From: Bifidobacterium vansinderenii
Lineage (GTDB): Bacteria; Actinomycetota; Actinomycetes; Actinomycetales; Bifidobacteriaceae
Assembly: GCF_002234915.1 (NCBI RefSeq)
Contig: NZ_NEWD01000004.1
Location: forward strand, 124,001-188,000
Reading direction: 5' to 3'
DNA: 64,000 nucleotides
Shown in pieces: positions 52,675 to 62,345 of the stretch. Position 1 is the first letter of the stretch. Every line of letters begins with the position of its first letter. A program made the translations under genes and the position numbers. The notes under the pieces were generated by a model that did no database searches, had not been told where the DNA came from, and saw only the letters and a list, made by a program, of their open reading frames with translations.

Positions 52675-53526
52675 TCACAAGTCCAGCGGCACCTGCGAGA
52701 CGAATCGACGATTCTCCCCCGTATACGGGTCGGCGAACTCGAGCGTGCGCGCCACCAATTGCAGCGGGTTCGAGAAATCGTCGTAGGCACGGTCGACGAT
52801 CCTTGGGTACATCGGGTCGCCCTTGATCGGCAGACCCAACGAATTCATATGCACGCGCAGCTGATGTGTCTTGCCGGTACGCGGCCGCAGCGTGTATGCA
52901 CGCATCATCGTCGAACGGGAGTCAGAGGCCGCATTCTCGACCGTCGATCCGACCGTTCCGACAGACGATCCAACCGTTTCAGCAGTCGATCCAGCAATCG
53001 GCTCGGCAGTCGTATCCGCTGTATCCACAGCCGGCATACCCATCTCGATCACGGTCTCCGCGTTGACCAGCCCCGGCTCCTCGTACGCCTGCAGAATCCC
53101 CCGGTCCTTGATGATGCGGGAACGGCGTCGCAGCGGGAACACTCGCGGCGCATCCAACCGTTCGATCGTACCGAACCGCGGTCTTGTGATCGGTCGTGCC
53201 GGCGCCACGCACTCGTACGTCTTGGTCGTGCGATGCTCCTGGAACAGCATCTGGTATCGTCCGCGCGCCGCGGGATCGCGCACGAACACGACCACACCGG
53301 CGGTGTCGCGATCCAACCGGTGCGCGGGCGTGATCTGCGGTTCATCGTACCGTTCGCGCAGACGGATCAGCGCCGTGGACCGATACCACATGCCGCGCGG
53401 CGTGGTGGGCAGAAAGTGCGGCTTGTCGATCACGATGATCCGCTCGTCCTCATACAGCACGGTGAACTCGAACGGAATGTCTGGCTCGTCGATCACCCAT
53501 CGATGCGGTTTAGCGATCCTGCTCAT
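52675..53526 (-). CDS. RluA-family pseudouridine synthase
   Basis: 283 aa. The catalytic motif is PAHRLDRDTAGVVVFV; RPRTGKTHQLRVHMNSLGLPI is the second family signature. No S4 domain. Between them sits a Thr/Ser/Val/Gly-rich segment (about residues 175-200, with AETVGSSVGTVGSTVE) that looks like a short internal repeat expansion. It modifies uridine in rRNA or tRNA; the site is unknown. The stop lies at the edge of the family B tract. Confidence 0.9.
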   Translation of the reverse strand: MSRIAKPHRWVIDEPDIPFEFTVLYEDERIIVIDKPHFLPTTPRGMWYRSTALIRLRERYDEPQITPAHRLDRDTAGVVVFVRDPAARGRYQMLFQEHRTTKTYECVAPARPITRPRFGTIERLDAPRVFPLRRRSRIIKDRGILQAYEEPGLVNAETVIEMGMPAVDTADTTAEPIAGSTAETVGSSVGTVGSTVENAASDSRSTMMRAYTLRPRTGKTHQLRVHMNSLGLPIKGDPMYPRIVDRAYDDFSNPLQLVARTLEFADPYTGENRRFVSQVPLDL

Positions 53527-53595
53527 ACGATTGCTCTCCTAGACTTCACGATCTGTCACGGCTCGTCACATCCTGTCCCACTCTGTCCCACAAAG

Positions 53596-53704
53596 CAGCG
53601 CGAAAAACCCGATATTCGCTTTTCGCAGCGTCAAACGCCCGCCAATCCAGGGCGGATTCGGGTGTTTGGCACTGTGAATTCCGAATATCGGGTTTTTCGC
53701 GCTG
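53596..53704. repeat. Large nested inverted repeat
   Basis: Perfect 23-bp outer arms starting CAGCGCGAAAAACCCGATAT (53596-53618) and their complement at 53682-53704. The 63-nt interior has a second imperfect pairing (AAACGCCCGCC with GGCGG...GTGTTT). It lies between the RluA-type gene and glmS and is distinct from families A and B. Confidence 0.8.
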
Positions 53705-53729
53705 TGAATTTGGTAATTCGGGCGCACGT

Positions 53730-53777
53730 CACCTCATCCGACCGACTTCGTCGGCCACCTTCCCCTCAAGGGGAAGG
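53730..53777 (-). repeat. Family A palindromic repeat (reversed)
   Basis: TCACCTCATCCGACCGAC, GTCGGCCACCTTCCCCTC and AAGGGGAAGG: one unit in reverse orientation directly after glmS. Confidence 0.8.
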
Positions 53778-53791
53778 CAACAGAGGAAGGC

Positions 53792-55684
53792 TTACTCCAC
53801 GGTGACGGACTTGGCGAGGTTGCGCGGCTTGTCCACGTCGTAGTTCTTCAGCTTGGCCATGTCCATGGCGAACAGCTGCAGCGGCACCACGTCGACGAGC
53901 GGGCTCATGAGCGTGGGGCACTTGGGACGCCAGAACACCACGTCCGCATAGTTCTCCACATCCTGATCGCCTTCCTCGGCCACGGCGATGATGTACGCGC
54001 CGCGGGCCTTCACCTCTTCGATGCCGGAGATCACCTTGGCGTGCAGCACGTTGCGGCCGCGTTCCGGCGGCACGATGAACACCACCGGCTCGCCCTCGTC
54101 CACCAGCGCGATCGGACCGTGCTTGAGCTCGCCGGCCGCGAAGCCCTCGGTGAACGTGTACGCGATCTCCTTGAGCTTGAGCGCGCCCTCCATGGCCACC
54201 GGGTAGCCCACGTGGCGGCCCAGGAACAGGAACGAGTTGGCGTTCACCATCTGCTCGGCGGCCTTCTGGATCGTGGAGGTCTGCGTGTCGAGCACCCACT
54301 GGATCTTGCGCGGCATGTCCTTGAGCGAGTCGAGCGTCTGCTGGATCTCGTCGCGGAACATGGCGCCCTTGATCTGCGCCAAGTACAGGCCCAGCACGTA
54401 GGCGGCGGTGATCTGCGCCACGAACGCCTTGGTGGACGCCACGGCCACCTCCGGGCCGGCGTGCGTGTACAGCACGGCGTCGGATTCGCGCGGGATGGAG
54501 GCGCCCTGCGTGTTGCAGATGGCCAGCACCTTGCTGCCCTGCTCGCGCGCGTGGCGTAGCGCCATGAGCGTGTCCATGGTCTCGCCGGACTGCGAGATCG
54601 CCACGACCAGCGTGCGCGGAGTGAGGATCGGGTCACGGTAGCGGAACTCGTGCGCCAGCTCCACCTCCACGGGGATGCGCACCCAGTGCTCGATCGCGTA
54701 CTTGGCCACCATGCCCGCATAGGCGGCGGTGCCGCACGCGATCACGATGATCTTGTCGATCGCCTTGAAGTCGTGCTCCTCGATGCGTACCTCGTCGAGG
54801 TTGATGTCGCCGTTCTTGTCGAGACGGCCCAGCAGGGTGCGCTGCACGGCCGCGGGATCCTCGTGGATCTCCTTGTCCATGAACGAATCCCAGCCGCCCT
54901 TCTCCGCGGCGGACGCATCCCAGTCCACGGTGTACGTCTTGGGATCCTCCACGACGTTGCCCATGAAGTCGGTGACGACCACTTTGTCGGCGGACACGCA
55001 CACGGCCTGATCCTGATCGATCTCCATGGCGCGCTTGGTGTAGGCGACGAACGCGGCCACGTCGGAGCCGAGGAAGTTCTCGCCGTCGCCGAGTCCCACG
55101 ACCAGCGGGGAGTCGTGACGGGCACCGACGACGATGTCCGGCTGACGGCAGTCGGTGGCGAGGATGGTGAACGCGCCTTCGAGCATGCGGGCCAGACGGC
55201 GAATCGCCTTGAACAGATCCGGCTTGCCCTCGTCCTCGATGATCTTGTCGACGATCTTGCCAAGCAGCTTGGCGGCCACCTCGGTGTCGGTGCTGGAGGA
55301 GAAACGATAGCCCTCGGCCTGCAGATCGAGACGAAGCTGGGATGCGTTTTCGATGATGCCGTTGTGGATGATGGCGACCTTGCCGTCGCGGCTCGTATGC
55401 GGGTGGGCGTTCACATCGCTCGGCACGCCGTTCGTGGCCCAGCGGGTATGGCCGATGCCCACGGTCGCGGCCGGCATGGGCTTGCGTTTGATGTCTTCGA
55501 TGAGATTGGAGAGACGACCCGCCTTCTTGCGGACCTCCACATGGTCCATGCCGGGTGCCGTCAGTGCCACACCGGCCGAGTCGTATCCACGATATTCGAG
55601 GCGCTGCAAGCCCTGAAGGCAGACCTCAAGGGGCTTGCCGCACGCGGTTGAAATGTTTCCTGCATATCCAACGATTCCACACAT
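53792..55684 (-). CDS. glmS: Glucosamine-6-phosphate synthase (glutamine amidotransferase)
   Basis: 630 aa. MCGIVGYAG gives the N-terminal nucleophile Cys2 of the glutaminase domain; GHTRWATNG and HNGIIENA are conserved. Two SIS domains follow (SQSGETMDTL; ESDAVLYTHAGPEVAVASTKAF) and the end reads DKPRNLAKSVTVE. It makes glucosamine 6-phosphate for peptidoglycan. I start at 55684 because Cys must be residue 2; an ATG at 55708 would block that. No glmS ribozyme-like leader was seen. Confidence 0.97.
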   Translation of the reverse strand: MCGIVGYAGNISTACGKPLEVCLQGLQRLEYRGYDSAGVALTAPGMDHVEVRKKAGRLSNLIEDIKRKPMPAATVGIGHTRWATNGVPSDVNAHPHTSRDGKVAIIHNGIIENASQLRLDLQAEGYRFSSSTDTEVAAKLLGKIVDKIIEDEGKPDLFKAIRRLARMLEGAFTILATDCRQPDIVVGARHDSPLVVGLGDGENFLGSDVAAFVAYTKRAMEIDQDQAVCVSADKVVVTDFMGNVVEDPKTYTVDWDASAAEKGGWDSFMDKEIHEDPAAVQRTLLGRLDKNGDINLDEVRIEEHDFKAIDKIIVIACGTAAYAGMVAKYAIEHWVRIPVEVELAHEFRYRDPILTPRTLVVAISQSGETMDTLMALRHAREQGSKVLAICNTQGASIPRESDAVLYTHAGPEVAVASTKAFVAQITAAYVLGLYLAQIKGAMFRDEIQQTLDSLKDMPRKIQWVLDTQTSTIQKAAEQMVNANSFLFLGRHVGYPVAMEGALKLKEIAYTFTEGFAAGELKHGPIALVDEGEPVVFIVPPERGRNVLHAKVISGIEEVKARGAYIIAVAEEGDQDVENYADVVFWRPKCPTLMSPLVDVVPLQLFAMDMAKLKNYDVDKPRNLAKSVTVE

Positions 55685-55790
55685 GGAACACCAGTGTACG
55701 GGGTTCATGTTGCGAACGCTCAGCGCAAAACGCGACCTTGGCCGAACCTATACAGGGTGGGGATGGGAGATCGGGGCGTTCTGAACAGGG

Positions 55791-55910
55791 ATCCCTCCCT
55801 CAGTCGCGCTACGCGCGACAGCTCCCTCCCTTGGAGGGAGCACGCGGGTAAATGGCTTCGTGCTCCCTCCAAGGAAGGGAGCTGGCCGGCGTAGCCGGAC
55901 TGAGGGAGGG
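55791..55910. repeat. Family B palindromic pair
   Basis: A reversed unit (55791-55841) and a forward unit (55861-55910) face outward from a short centre. They occupy the gap between glmS and the ABC transporter ATPase gene. Confidence 0.85.
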
Positions 55911-55918
55911 ATTCACCC

Positions 55919-56737
55919 TTACAGCACGTGGTTGAGGAAGTCCTTGAACCTCGGCTCTGTGGGGTTGTCGATGATCTCGGGGCCGCCCTTCTCCACGACC
56001 ACGCCGCCGTCCATGAACACGATCTGATCGGCCACCTCACGGGCGAATCCGATCTCGTGCGTCACGCAGATCATGGTCATGCCGGCCTTGGCGAGCGAGC
56101 GCATCACGTTGAGCACCTCGCCCACCAGCTCGGGGTCGAGCGCGGACGTCGGCTCGTCGAACAGCATGATGTCGGGGTGCATGGCGAGCGCGCGGGCGAT
56201 GGCCACACGCTGCTGCTGGCCGCCGGACAGCTGCATCGGGTAGTAGTCGAGTCGTTCACCCATGCCCACGCGCTGCAGCTCCTTGATGGCCTCCTCACGC
56301 GCCTCGGCCTTGGACTTGTGCGCCACGTGCACGGGCGCCTCCATCACGTTCTCGAGCGTGGTCATGTGCGGGAACAGGTTGAAGCGCTGGAACACCATGC
56401 CGAGCTTGGCTCGCTGTGCGGCGATCTGCTTGTCGTCGAGCGTCTGCAGCACGCGCTGGCCGTTCTTGTCCACCCACTTGTAGCCGATCATCTCGCCGTC
56501 CACGTCGATCTCGCCGCCGGTGAGCGTCTCGAGCTGGTTGATCAGTCGTAGGAACGTGGACTTGCCGGAGCCGGACGGGCCCAGGATCACGGTCACAGTG
56601 CCGGGCATCACGGTCAGGTCGATGCCCTTGAGCACGTGCAGGGAGCCGAACGCCTTGTGCACGCCCTTGGCCTGGACGGCGGGCGTCACGCCCGTCTGTG
56701 CGGCAACGTAGTCGTTGCTGTTCGCGGTGTTCTTCAT
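55919..56737 (-). CDS. Amino-acid ABC transporter ATPase (polar amino acid type)
   Basis: 272 aa. Walker [11 protein letters not shown]-loop [12 protein letters not shown], signature [16 protein letters not shown], Walker [15 protein letters not shown] and switch His in CVTHEIGFA. The HisP/GlnQ subfamily signatures RFNLFPHMT and PTSALDPE point to polar amino acid import. It is the last gene of the minus-strand cassette, 22 nt after the permease. Confidence 0.95.
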   Translation of the reverse strand: MKNTANSNDYVAAQTGVTPAVQAKGVHKAFGSLHVLKGIDLTVMPGTVTVILGPSGSGKSTFLRLINQLETLTGGEIDVDGEMIGYKWVDKNGQRVLQTLDDKQIAAQRAKLGMVFQRFNLFPHMTTLENVMEAPVHVAHKSKAEAREEAIKELQRVGMGERLDYYPMQLSGGQQQRVAIARALAMHPDIMLFDEPTSALDPELVGEVLNVMRSLAKAGMTMICVTHEIGFAREVADQIVFMDGGVVVEKGGPEIIDNPTEPRFKDFLNHVL

Positions 56738-56759
56738 TTTCGTCTTCGTCCTCTCCTCG

Positions 56760-57743
56760 TCACGCGGTCAGACCGGCCATGGTGGCCTGGTTCTGCTTCT
56801 GGATGTCGTCCTTGGGCTCGCCTTCGGTCTTGCCGGGCAGCGGCGGCTGCTTGCCCTTGGTGCCGATCGGGCGGGCATCGAAGCCCTTGCCGAAGTGCTT
56901 CTCGAGACGGGACTGGATGACCATGAGAATGGAGGTGATGAGCAGGTACCAGAAGCATGCCACGATCAGCAGCGGGATCGGCTTGTAGATTCGGTTGGCG
57001 ATGGCGTTGGTGGCGAACTGCAGATCAAGGGTGAACGGCACGGCGAGGACCAGCGACGTGGTCTTGAGCATGCCGATGGTCTCGTTGCCGGTGGGCGGGA
57101 TGATGATGCGCATGGCCTGCGGCAGGATGATGCGACGCATGATGAGCGAGCGGCGCATGCCGAGCGCTTCGGCGGCCTCGGCCTGGCCGGGGTCCACGGC
57201 CTCAAGGCCGGCGCGCACGATCTCGGACAGGTAGGCGGCCTCGTTGAGCGCCAGACCGATCACGGCGGCGCGGAACGCGGTGATCACGTCCTGCGTGTCC
57301 ACGGACCAGAACGTGACGGAGGTGAACGGAATGCCGAGTCCCAGCTTGGGCACCAGCACGGAGATCAGACCCCAGAACACCAGCTGGGTGTACACAGGGG
57401 TTCCGCGGAAGAACCAGATGAAGAACCAGCTCACGCCGCGCAGCACAGGGTTGATCGACTTGCGCATGATGGCCAGGATGATGGCCAGCACGATGGCGAT
57501 GACCATCGACAGCACGGTGATCCATAGCGTCCAGCCGATGCCGGCGAGCACGTTCTCGTTGAACAGGTACTTCCAGACGACGGGCCATTCGAAGTTCGGG
57601 TTGACGATCATGCCGTAGACCAGCATGGCCGCAAGCAGCGCGACGATCACGCCAGCCACCACGGGTCCGATGCGTTTGACCGGCAGCGCGTTGATCCTGT
57701 TGGGGATGTTGAGTCCGTCGGACTCGTTCTTGTTGGTTGCCAT
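56760..57743 (-). CDS. Amino-acid ABC transporter permease
   Basis: 327 aa. Membrane segments near residues 27-47, 65-90 and onward; the EAA loop is [24 protein letters not shown], typical of HisM/GlnP permeases, and [14 protein letters not shown] is the family start motif. A charged C-terminal tail of about 45 residues ([18 protein letters not shown]) is unusual. The start at 57743 has only a weak ribosome site. It works with the ATPase 22 nt downstream and a lipoprotein binding protein. Confidence 0.94.
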   Translation of the reverse strand: MATNKNESDGLNIPNRINALPVKRIGPVVAGVIVALLAAMLVYGMIVNPNFEWPVVWKYLFNENVLAGIGWTLWITVLSMVIAIVLAIILAIMRKSINPVLRGVSWFFIWFFRGTPVYTQLVFWGLISVLVPKLGLGIPFTSVTFWSVDTQDVITAFRAAVIGLALNEAAYLSEIVRAGLEAVDPGQAEAAEALGMRRSLIMRRIILPQAMRIIIPPTGNETIGMLKTTSLVLAVPFTLDLQFATNAIANRIYKPIPLLIVACFWYLLITSILMVIQSRLEKHFGKGFDARPIGTKGKQPPLPGKTEGEPKDDIQKQNQATMAGLTA

Positions 57744-57921
57744 TGGTTTCGGCTTTCTCTCTTTTCTCGGAAAAACGACTATGGTCACCCGCGCGCCCCG
57801 ACCCCCTATCGGATGGGGCCGGGACCTCACGGGTGACTTGTTTTTGCTGATACACGTATGGGAAGTGAGTGTAACCCACGATTCCGTCATCCGTGTTTCA
57901 CAACGGGTTTTTCGGAATCGG

Positions 57922-58869
57922 TCAGGATTCCGTGGCCGGGTTGATCTCGGCCTTGTCGATGGCGCCGGAAGAGACACCCCACGTGTCAAGGATCTTCTTG
58001 TAGGTACCGTCGTCCATCAGCTTCTGGATGGCGGCCTGCACGGCCTTGGCGGTGTCGGCGTCGCCCTTCTTGATGGCCACGGCCTCGGGGGTCACGCCCA
58101 CGTCCTCGCCAAGAGCCTCGAGCGAGTCGCCGGTCTGCTCAATCGCGTAGCCGGCGACGGGCGAATCGGCGTAGAAGATGTCGGCCTTGCCGGTGGCCAC
58201 GGCGGTGGTCACATCGGTCTGCAGCTTGGACGACTGGATGGTGATCTCGGACTTGCCGGCGGCCTTGCACGCGTCGTTGTCGGAGTTGATCTCCTCCTCC
58301 TGCGTGGTGCCGGTCTGCACGGCCACCTTCTTGCCGCACAGGTCGGAGGAGTCGATCTTCTCCGGGTTGCCCTTCTTCACCACGAAGGTGGAGCCGGCCT
58401 TGAAGTAGGTGACGAAGTCGACGGCCTCAAGGCGTTCCTTGGTCACGGTGAACGAGGAGATGCCCAAATCGTACTTGGAGCCGACGGACGGGATGATGGA
58501 GTCGAAGGTGGCGGTGGTGGTTTCGGGCTTGAGGCCGAACACCTTGGCCAGCGCCTTGGTGAGGTCCACATCGAAGCCGACCGGGGTCTTGCCGTCCTCG
58601 GCCAGGAACTCGGCCGGGGCGTAGGAGGTGTCGGTGCCCACCTTGAGCACGCCGTCGGACTTGACGGAGTCGGGCAGCATGGCGGCGATATCGTCGTCCT
58701 TCTGGATCTTGCTCACGTCGTAGCCCTTGGTGGCGGCGGAGGAGCTGCCCGAACCGCTGGAACTGCTGGAATCAGCGGAATCCGACGTGCCGCAGGCGGC
58801 CATGGAGAACAGTGTGGCGGCGGCGATGGTGGCCGCTGCGATGGCCTTGAGTCGAGTCTGGATGGACAT
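57922..58869 (-). CDS. ABC transporter substrate-binding lipoprotein 1
   Basis: 315 aa. Signal peptide with lipobox MAAC (Cys26), then a Ser/Gly-rich linker and a type 3 solute-binding domain (LKVGTDTSYAPAEFLAEDGK; VGSKYDLGISSFTVTKERLE). GYDVSKIQKDDDIAAMLPDS marks a subgroup common in actinobacteria. It captures amino acids outside the membrane. It is 178 nt upstream of the permease on the same strand and is closely related to the next gene. Confidence 0.94.
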   Translation of the reverse strand: MSIQTRLKAIAAATIAAATLFSMAACGTSDSADSSSSSGSGSSSAATKGYDVSKIQKDDDIAAMLPDSVKSDGVLKVGTDTSYAPAEFLAEDGKTPVGFDVDLTKALAKVFGLKPETTTATFDSIIPSVGSKYDLGISSFTVTKERLEAVDFVTYFKAGSTFVVKKGNPEKIDSSDLCGKKVAVQTGTTQEEEINSDNDACKAAGKSEITIQSSKLQTDVTTAVATGKADIFYADSPVAGYAIEQTGDSLEALGEDVGVTPEAVAIKKGDADTAKAVQAAIQKLMDDGTYKKILDTWGVSSGAIDKAEINPATES

Positions 58870-59029
58870 GGTTGCTTCCTCTCAAAGATGTCAACGAATC
58901 CAAGATCCGAACCTAGGTTGACTATGTTACGAGGAGGCTACCAACCAAACTTTTATGGACACCAGCCAAACTTGCGACAACTATCGCCACGCCGACGACA
59001 GACGGCAGATGGCAGACGCAGACGGCGCG

Positions 59030-59953
59030 TCAGCTCTCCACCTTCGGGTTCACCTCGAACTTGTCGACCATCACGTTCTCCACGCCCCAGGCCTTCATGA
59101 TGCGTTCGTAGTCACCGGTCTGGCGGAGCTTGTCCAGCGCGGCCTTGACGGCCTTGACCGTCGCGGCGTCGCCCTTCTTGATGGCCACGCCCATCGGCGC
59201 CACGCCCTCGTTCTCGCCGATCACCTGCAGGCGGTCGCCGGTCTGTGCCACCGCGTAGCCGGTCACCGGGGTGTCGGCGTACATCAGGTCCACACGTCCG
59301 GCGATCAGCGCGGTCGTCACGTCGGTCTGGTTGCGGTACGGCAGGATCTCGATGCGCTTCTTGCCGGCGGCCTGGCACGCATCCTGCATCTTGTACATCT
59401 CGGTCTCGGCCACCACACCCACCTGTACGGACACGCGCGTGCCGCACAGATCGTTCACGTTCACATGCGTCGGGTTGCCCTTGCGCGCGGCGAAGGTGAG
59501 ACCCGCCTGCGCATACGTGACGAAGTCGACGGCCTCGATGCGTTCCTTGTTTACGGTGAAGCCGGAGATGCCCACGTCGTACTTGCTGCCGACGGCGGGA
59601 ATGATTGTGTCGAACGTGGAGTTCTGGATATCGAGATCCAGTCCGAAGATCTTGGCGAGTGCCTTGTCGAGGTCGATCTCGTAGCCCACCGGCGTCTTGC
59701 CGTCGGCGGCGAGGAATTCGGCGGGCGCGTACGTGATGTTCACGCCGACCGTGAATTTGCCGTCGTCGGTCACGGATTCGGGCAGCATGGCGGCGATGGC
59801 GTCGTCCTTCTGGATGCCGTCCACGTTGTAGCTGCGGGCGATGTCGGGGTCGGAGTCGGTGGCGTCCGTGGTGCCGCATGCGGCGAGCGGCACGATCATC
59901 AGGGCGGCAAGGGCAACGGCGAGCGCGGTCTTCAGTCTTCTCATAGGGTTCAT
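59030..59953 (-). CDS. ABC transporter substrate-binding lipoprotein 2 (paralogue)
   Basis: 307 aa. Lipobox PLAAC, then the same plan as the preceding protein: VDGIQKDDAIAAMLPES, ITYAPAEFLAADGKTPVGYE, VGSKYDVGISGFTVNKERIE and a long C-terminal half with ADTPVTGYAVAQTGDRLQV. It lacks the Ser/Gly linker. Starts at 59956, 59953 and 59944 are all possible; no strong ribosome site separates them. Two binding proteins for one permease suggest two related ligands. Confidence 0.92.
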   Translation of the reverse strand: MNPMRRLKTALAVALAALMIVPLAACGTTDATDSDPDIARSYNVDGIQKDDAIAAMLPESVTDDGKFTVGVNITYAPAEFLAADGKTPVGYEIDLDKALAKIFGLDLDIQNSTFDTIIPAVGSKYDVGISGFTVNKERIEAVDFVTYAQAGLTFAARKGNPTHVNVNDLCGTRVSVQVGVVAETEMYKMQDACQAAGKKRIEILPYRNQTDVTTALIAGRVDLMYADTPVTGYAVAQTGDRLQVIGENEGVAPMGVAIKKGDAATVKAVKAALDKLRQTGDYERIMKAWGVENVMVDKFEVNPKVES

Positions 59954-60036
59954 CATAAGTCGCGGGAGGTTACGAATGGTTGGTTGCGGATGTCGGTCGG
60001 CCAGACGGCAGCGGGGCCGACGACGGATTGCGTCGA

Positions 60037-60534
60037 TCAGCCGTGGCGCAGGTTGCGCAGTCGCATGGCGCGCTGGGCCTCGCGCTTGTCCTGTTCCTCG
60101 CGCAGCGCTTGACGCTTGTCGTATTCGCGTTTGCCCTTGGCGAGCGCGATCTCCACCTTCACGCGGCCGTTCTTGAAGTAGAGGCTGATCGGGATGATCG
60201 TGTAGCCCTTGGCTTCGGTCTGGCGGGCGAGCTTGGCGATCTGCTGGGCGTGCAGCAGCAGCTTGCGCTTGCGCTTGGGCGCGTGGTTGGTCCACATGCC
60301 GTTGAGGTATTCGGGGATGTTGGCGTTCTCAAGCCAGATCTCGCCGCGACGGTCGATCGATACGAACGCCTCGGCCAGCGATGCGCGGCCTTCGCGCAGC
60401 GACTTGACCTCGGTGCCGGAGAGTGCGATGCCGGCCTCGTACTTGTCTTCGATTGCGTAGTCGTGACGCGCCTTGCGGTTCACCGCGATGGGCTTGAGCC
60501 CCTGTTCCTTCGCCGTGATGTCGGATTTCGCCAT
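60037..60534 (-). CDS. smpB: SsrA-binding protein SmpB
   Basis: 165 aa. NRKARHDYAIEDKYEAGIAL, LSGTEVKSLREGRASLAEAF and ALAKGKREYDKRQ are hallmark SmpB segments, and the C-terminal tail is basic. It delivers tmRNA to stalled ribosomes. No ssrA gene was seen in the window. The gene precedes the binding-protein genes on the minus strand, 83 nt away. Confidence 0.97.
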   Translation of the reverse strand: MAKSDITAKEQGLKPIAVNRKARHDYAIEDKYEAGIALSGTEVKSLREGRASLAEAFVSIDRRGEIWLENANIPEYLNGMWTNHAPKRKRKLLLHAQQIAKLARQTEAKGYTIIPISLYFKNGRVKVEIALAKGKREYDKRQALREEQDKREAQRAMRLRNLRHG

Positions 60535-60564
60535 GATTGCTTCGTTCTTCCTTCTGGTCTGTGT

Positions 60565-60603
60565 TTCAGTCCGTGTCTTCAGTCTGCGTCTTCAGTCTGC
60601 GTT
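60565..60603. repeat. Three 13-bp tandem repeats upstream of smpB
   Basis: TTCAGTCCGTGTC, TTCAGTCTGCGTC and TTCAGTCTGCGTT lie head to tail, followed by partial repeats to about 60615. They start 31 nt upstream of the smpB ATG, in its leader. Confidence 0.75.
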
Positions 60604-60715
60604 TCGGTCTTCGTCGTTCATCGACGGTTCGACGCGCTCGTTCAATGCGCCGCCCGCGTTCATTCGCAGTTCAACATAGCATCTTACCCGCCGGTTCGCC
60701 GAAAAACCGGCCGTT

Positions 60716-60922
60716 TCAGTCCTCGACGTATTCGAGGACGTCGCCAGGCTGGCAGTCGAGCGCCTTGCAAATCTCGTCGAGCGTGGAGAATCGGATGGCC
60801 TTGGCTCGGCCGTTCTTGAGCACCGATACGTTGACGGGGGTGATGCCGATGCGCTCGGCGAGTTCGTTCACGCTCATCTTGCGTTTGGCGAGCATGACGT
60901 CGAGGTTCACGCGGATGGCCAT
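60716..60922 (-). CDS. Small Cro/CI-type (XRE) regulator
   Basis: 68 aa, a single helix-turn-helix domain (NLDVMLAKRKMSVNELAERI, GITPVNVSVLKNGRAKAIRF). DICKALDCQPGDVLEYVED is the typical end of the YozG-like subgroup. Its ATG directly abuts the stop of the DUF2975 gene, so the two are cotranslated. Such pairs are common in Firmicutes and Actinobacteria; the targets are unknown. Confidence 0.93.
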   Translation of the reverse strand: MAIRVNLDVMLAKRKMSVNELAERIGITPVNVSVLKNGRAKAIRFSTLDEICKALDCQPGDVLEYVED

Positions 60923-61480
60923 TCAGATCACCTCCGCGAGTTCGTCACGCTGGGCGATGGCGTCCCTGAGCAGTGATCGCATGACGATCATGACCAGCAC
61001 GAACGCGGCGATGAGCAGCAGCGCCACGATGCATGCGACGCTCATGGCGGCGGCGCCCATGGCGATGTCGACGGACACGCCCTGCGCCGGATCGTAGTAT
61101 TCGGAGTGCGCGAGCGACCCGTAAAGCAGTACGAATAATACGAGTGCCGCTTCGGCGAGCGCGCAGCCGATGATGGCGTCGGTGCGCGTGACGGCCTTGC
61201 CGGAGAAGACATCGCGGTGTTTGGCGAGGGTCAGGAGCTGCCAGAGCGGGACGAGCGCGACCTCGAAGCAGGCGATGCCGAGGAGGCCGGCGATCGCGTA
61301 CGGCCAGCGCGCCGGCGCGAGTTCCGGGTAGAGCGTCACGACGTCGGCGGACATGACGACGACCACGAACTGCCCCCACAGGCAGATCAGCTCGAACAGC
61401 ACGATCAACCCCTTGAGCACCGCGATAACAACGCCCGACCGCCCTCGCCGCCCAGCATTCTTTTCGTTCACCTCTTGCAT
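60923..61480 (-). CDS. DUF2975-type membrane protein
   Basis: 185 aa with four hydrophobic segments (about 18-46, 63-80, 104-124 and 143-168). A basic N-terminus and a charged C-terminus (RDAIAQRDELAEVI) face the cytoplasm. The pairing with a small XRE regulator directly downstream is the standard DUF2975 context. Function is unknown; the pair may sense membrane state. Confidence 0.8.
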   Translation of the reverse strand: MQEVNEKNAGRRGRSGVVIAVLKGLIVLFELICLWGQFVVVVMSADVVTLYPELAPARWPYAIAGLLGIACFEVALVPLWQLLTLAKHRDVFSGKAVTRTDAIIGCALAEAALVLFVLLYGSLAHSEYYDPAQGVSVDIAMGAAAMSVACIVALLLIAAFVLVMIVMRSLLRDAIAQRDELAEVI

Positions 61481-61592
61481 TTACGTTCCTTTTCCTTTCC
61501 CGGCAAAGCCGACTCCTCCACAGGCCCGGCTTCCCCGAAGGCCGAGTCCCTGCAGACGAGCAAGAGAGAGCCAACTTTACGTCGATGATTAT

Positions 61593-62345
61593 TTCGGCAA
61601 AGCCGGCTTCCCCGAAGGCCGAGTCCGCGCAGCAAACGTCGGCGACGTTTGCAGGACTCGGACGAGCCGACAGGCGAGCAAAACTACGTCGGACGCAGTC
61701 CGTCAACACTTGCCGTTGAAGCTGTCCGCACAGCGGACTGATGAGGTGATCGACCATCACACCCAACCTCCATTAATCGCGACTCGATAATAACCTATCG
61801 TTTTTCGATATGCAAATTCCGTGAAGAATCGAATTTCGATATCGATCTATCGTTTTTCGATACCTACCGTGGTTCCCAGAACAGCAGCCAGCCAACCCTC
61901 CAACACAGCCGGCTTTCCCGTAGGCCGAGTCCGTACGGCAAACGTCGGCGACGTTTGCAGGACTCGGGCGAGCCGACAGGCGAGCAAAACAACGTCGGAC
62001 GCAGTCCGTCAACACTTGCCGTTGAAGCTGTCCGCACAGCGGACTGATGAGGTGACCGACCATCACGCCCAACCCCCATTAATCGCAACTCGATAATAAC
62101 CTATCGTTTTTCGATATGCAAATTCCGTGAAGAATCGAATTTCGATATCGATCTATCGTTTTTTCGATACCTACCGTGGTTCCCAGAACAGCAGCCAGCC
62201 AACCCTCCAGGCTTCCCCGTAGGTCGAGTCCGTACGGCAAACGTCGGCGACGTTTGCAGGACTCGGGCGAGCCGACAGGCGAGCAAAACAACGTCGGACG
62301 CAGTCCGTCGACACTTGCCGCTGAAGCTGTCCGCGCAGCGGACTG
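61593..62345. repeat. Tandem 306-bp repeat, about 2.5 units
   Basis: The motif CTATCGTTTTTCGATATG recurs at 61795 and 62101 (306-bp period); a third, partial unit lies to the left from 61593. Each unit contains TATCG-TTTTT-CGATA palindromes, the palindrome CAAACGTCG-G-CGACGTTTG, and ends with a family A-type tail (GCTGTCCGC...GCGGACTGATGAGGTG). Frames here are repeats of one another and have no ribosome sites. Confidence 0.85.

Noticed and set aside
55685-55790. glmS ribozyme
   Set aside because: It would be in the 5' leader of glmS; no matching fold was seen and the ribozyme is typical of Firmicutes.
61593-62345. Replication origin with iterons
   Set aside because: The TATCG palindromes are part of long tandem units; there is no Rep or DnaA gene and no DnaA-box cluster.
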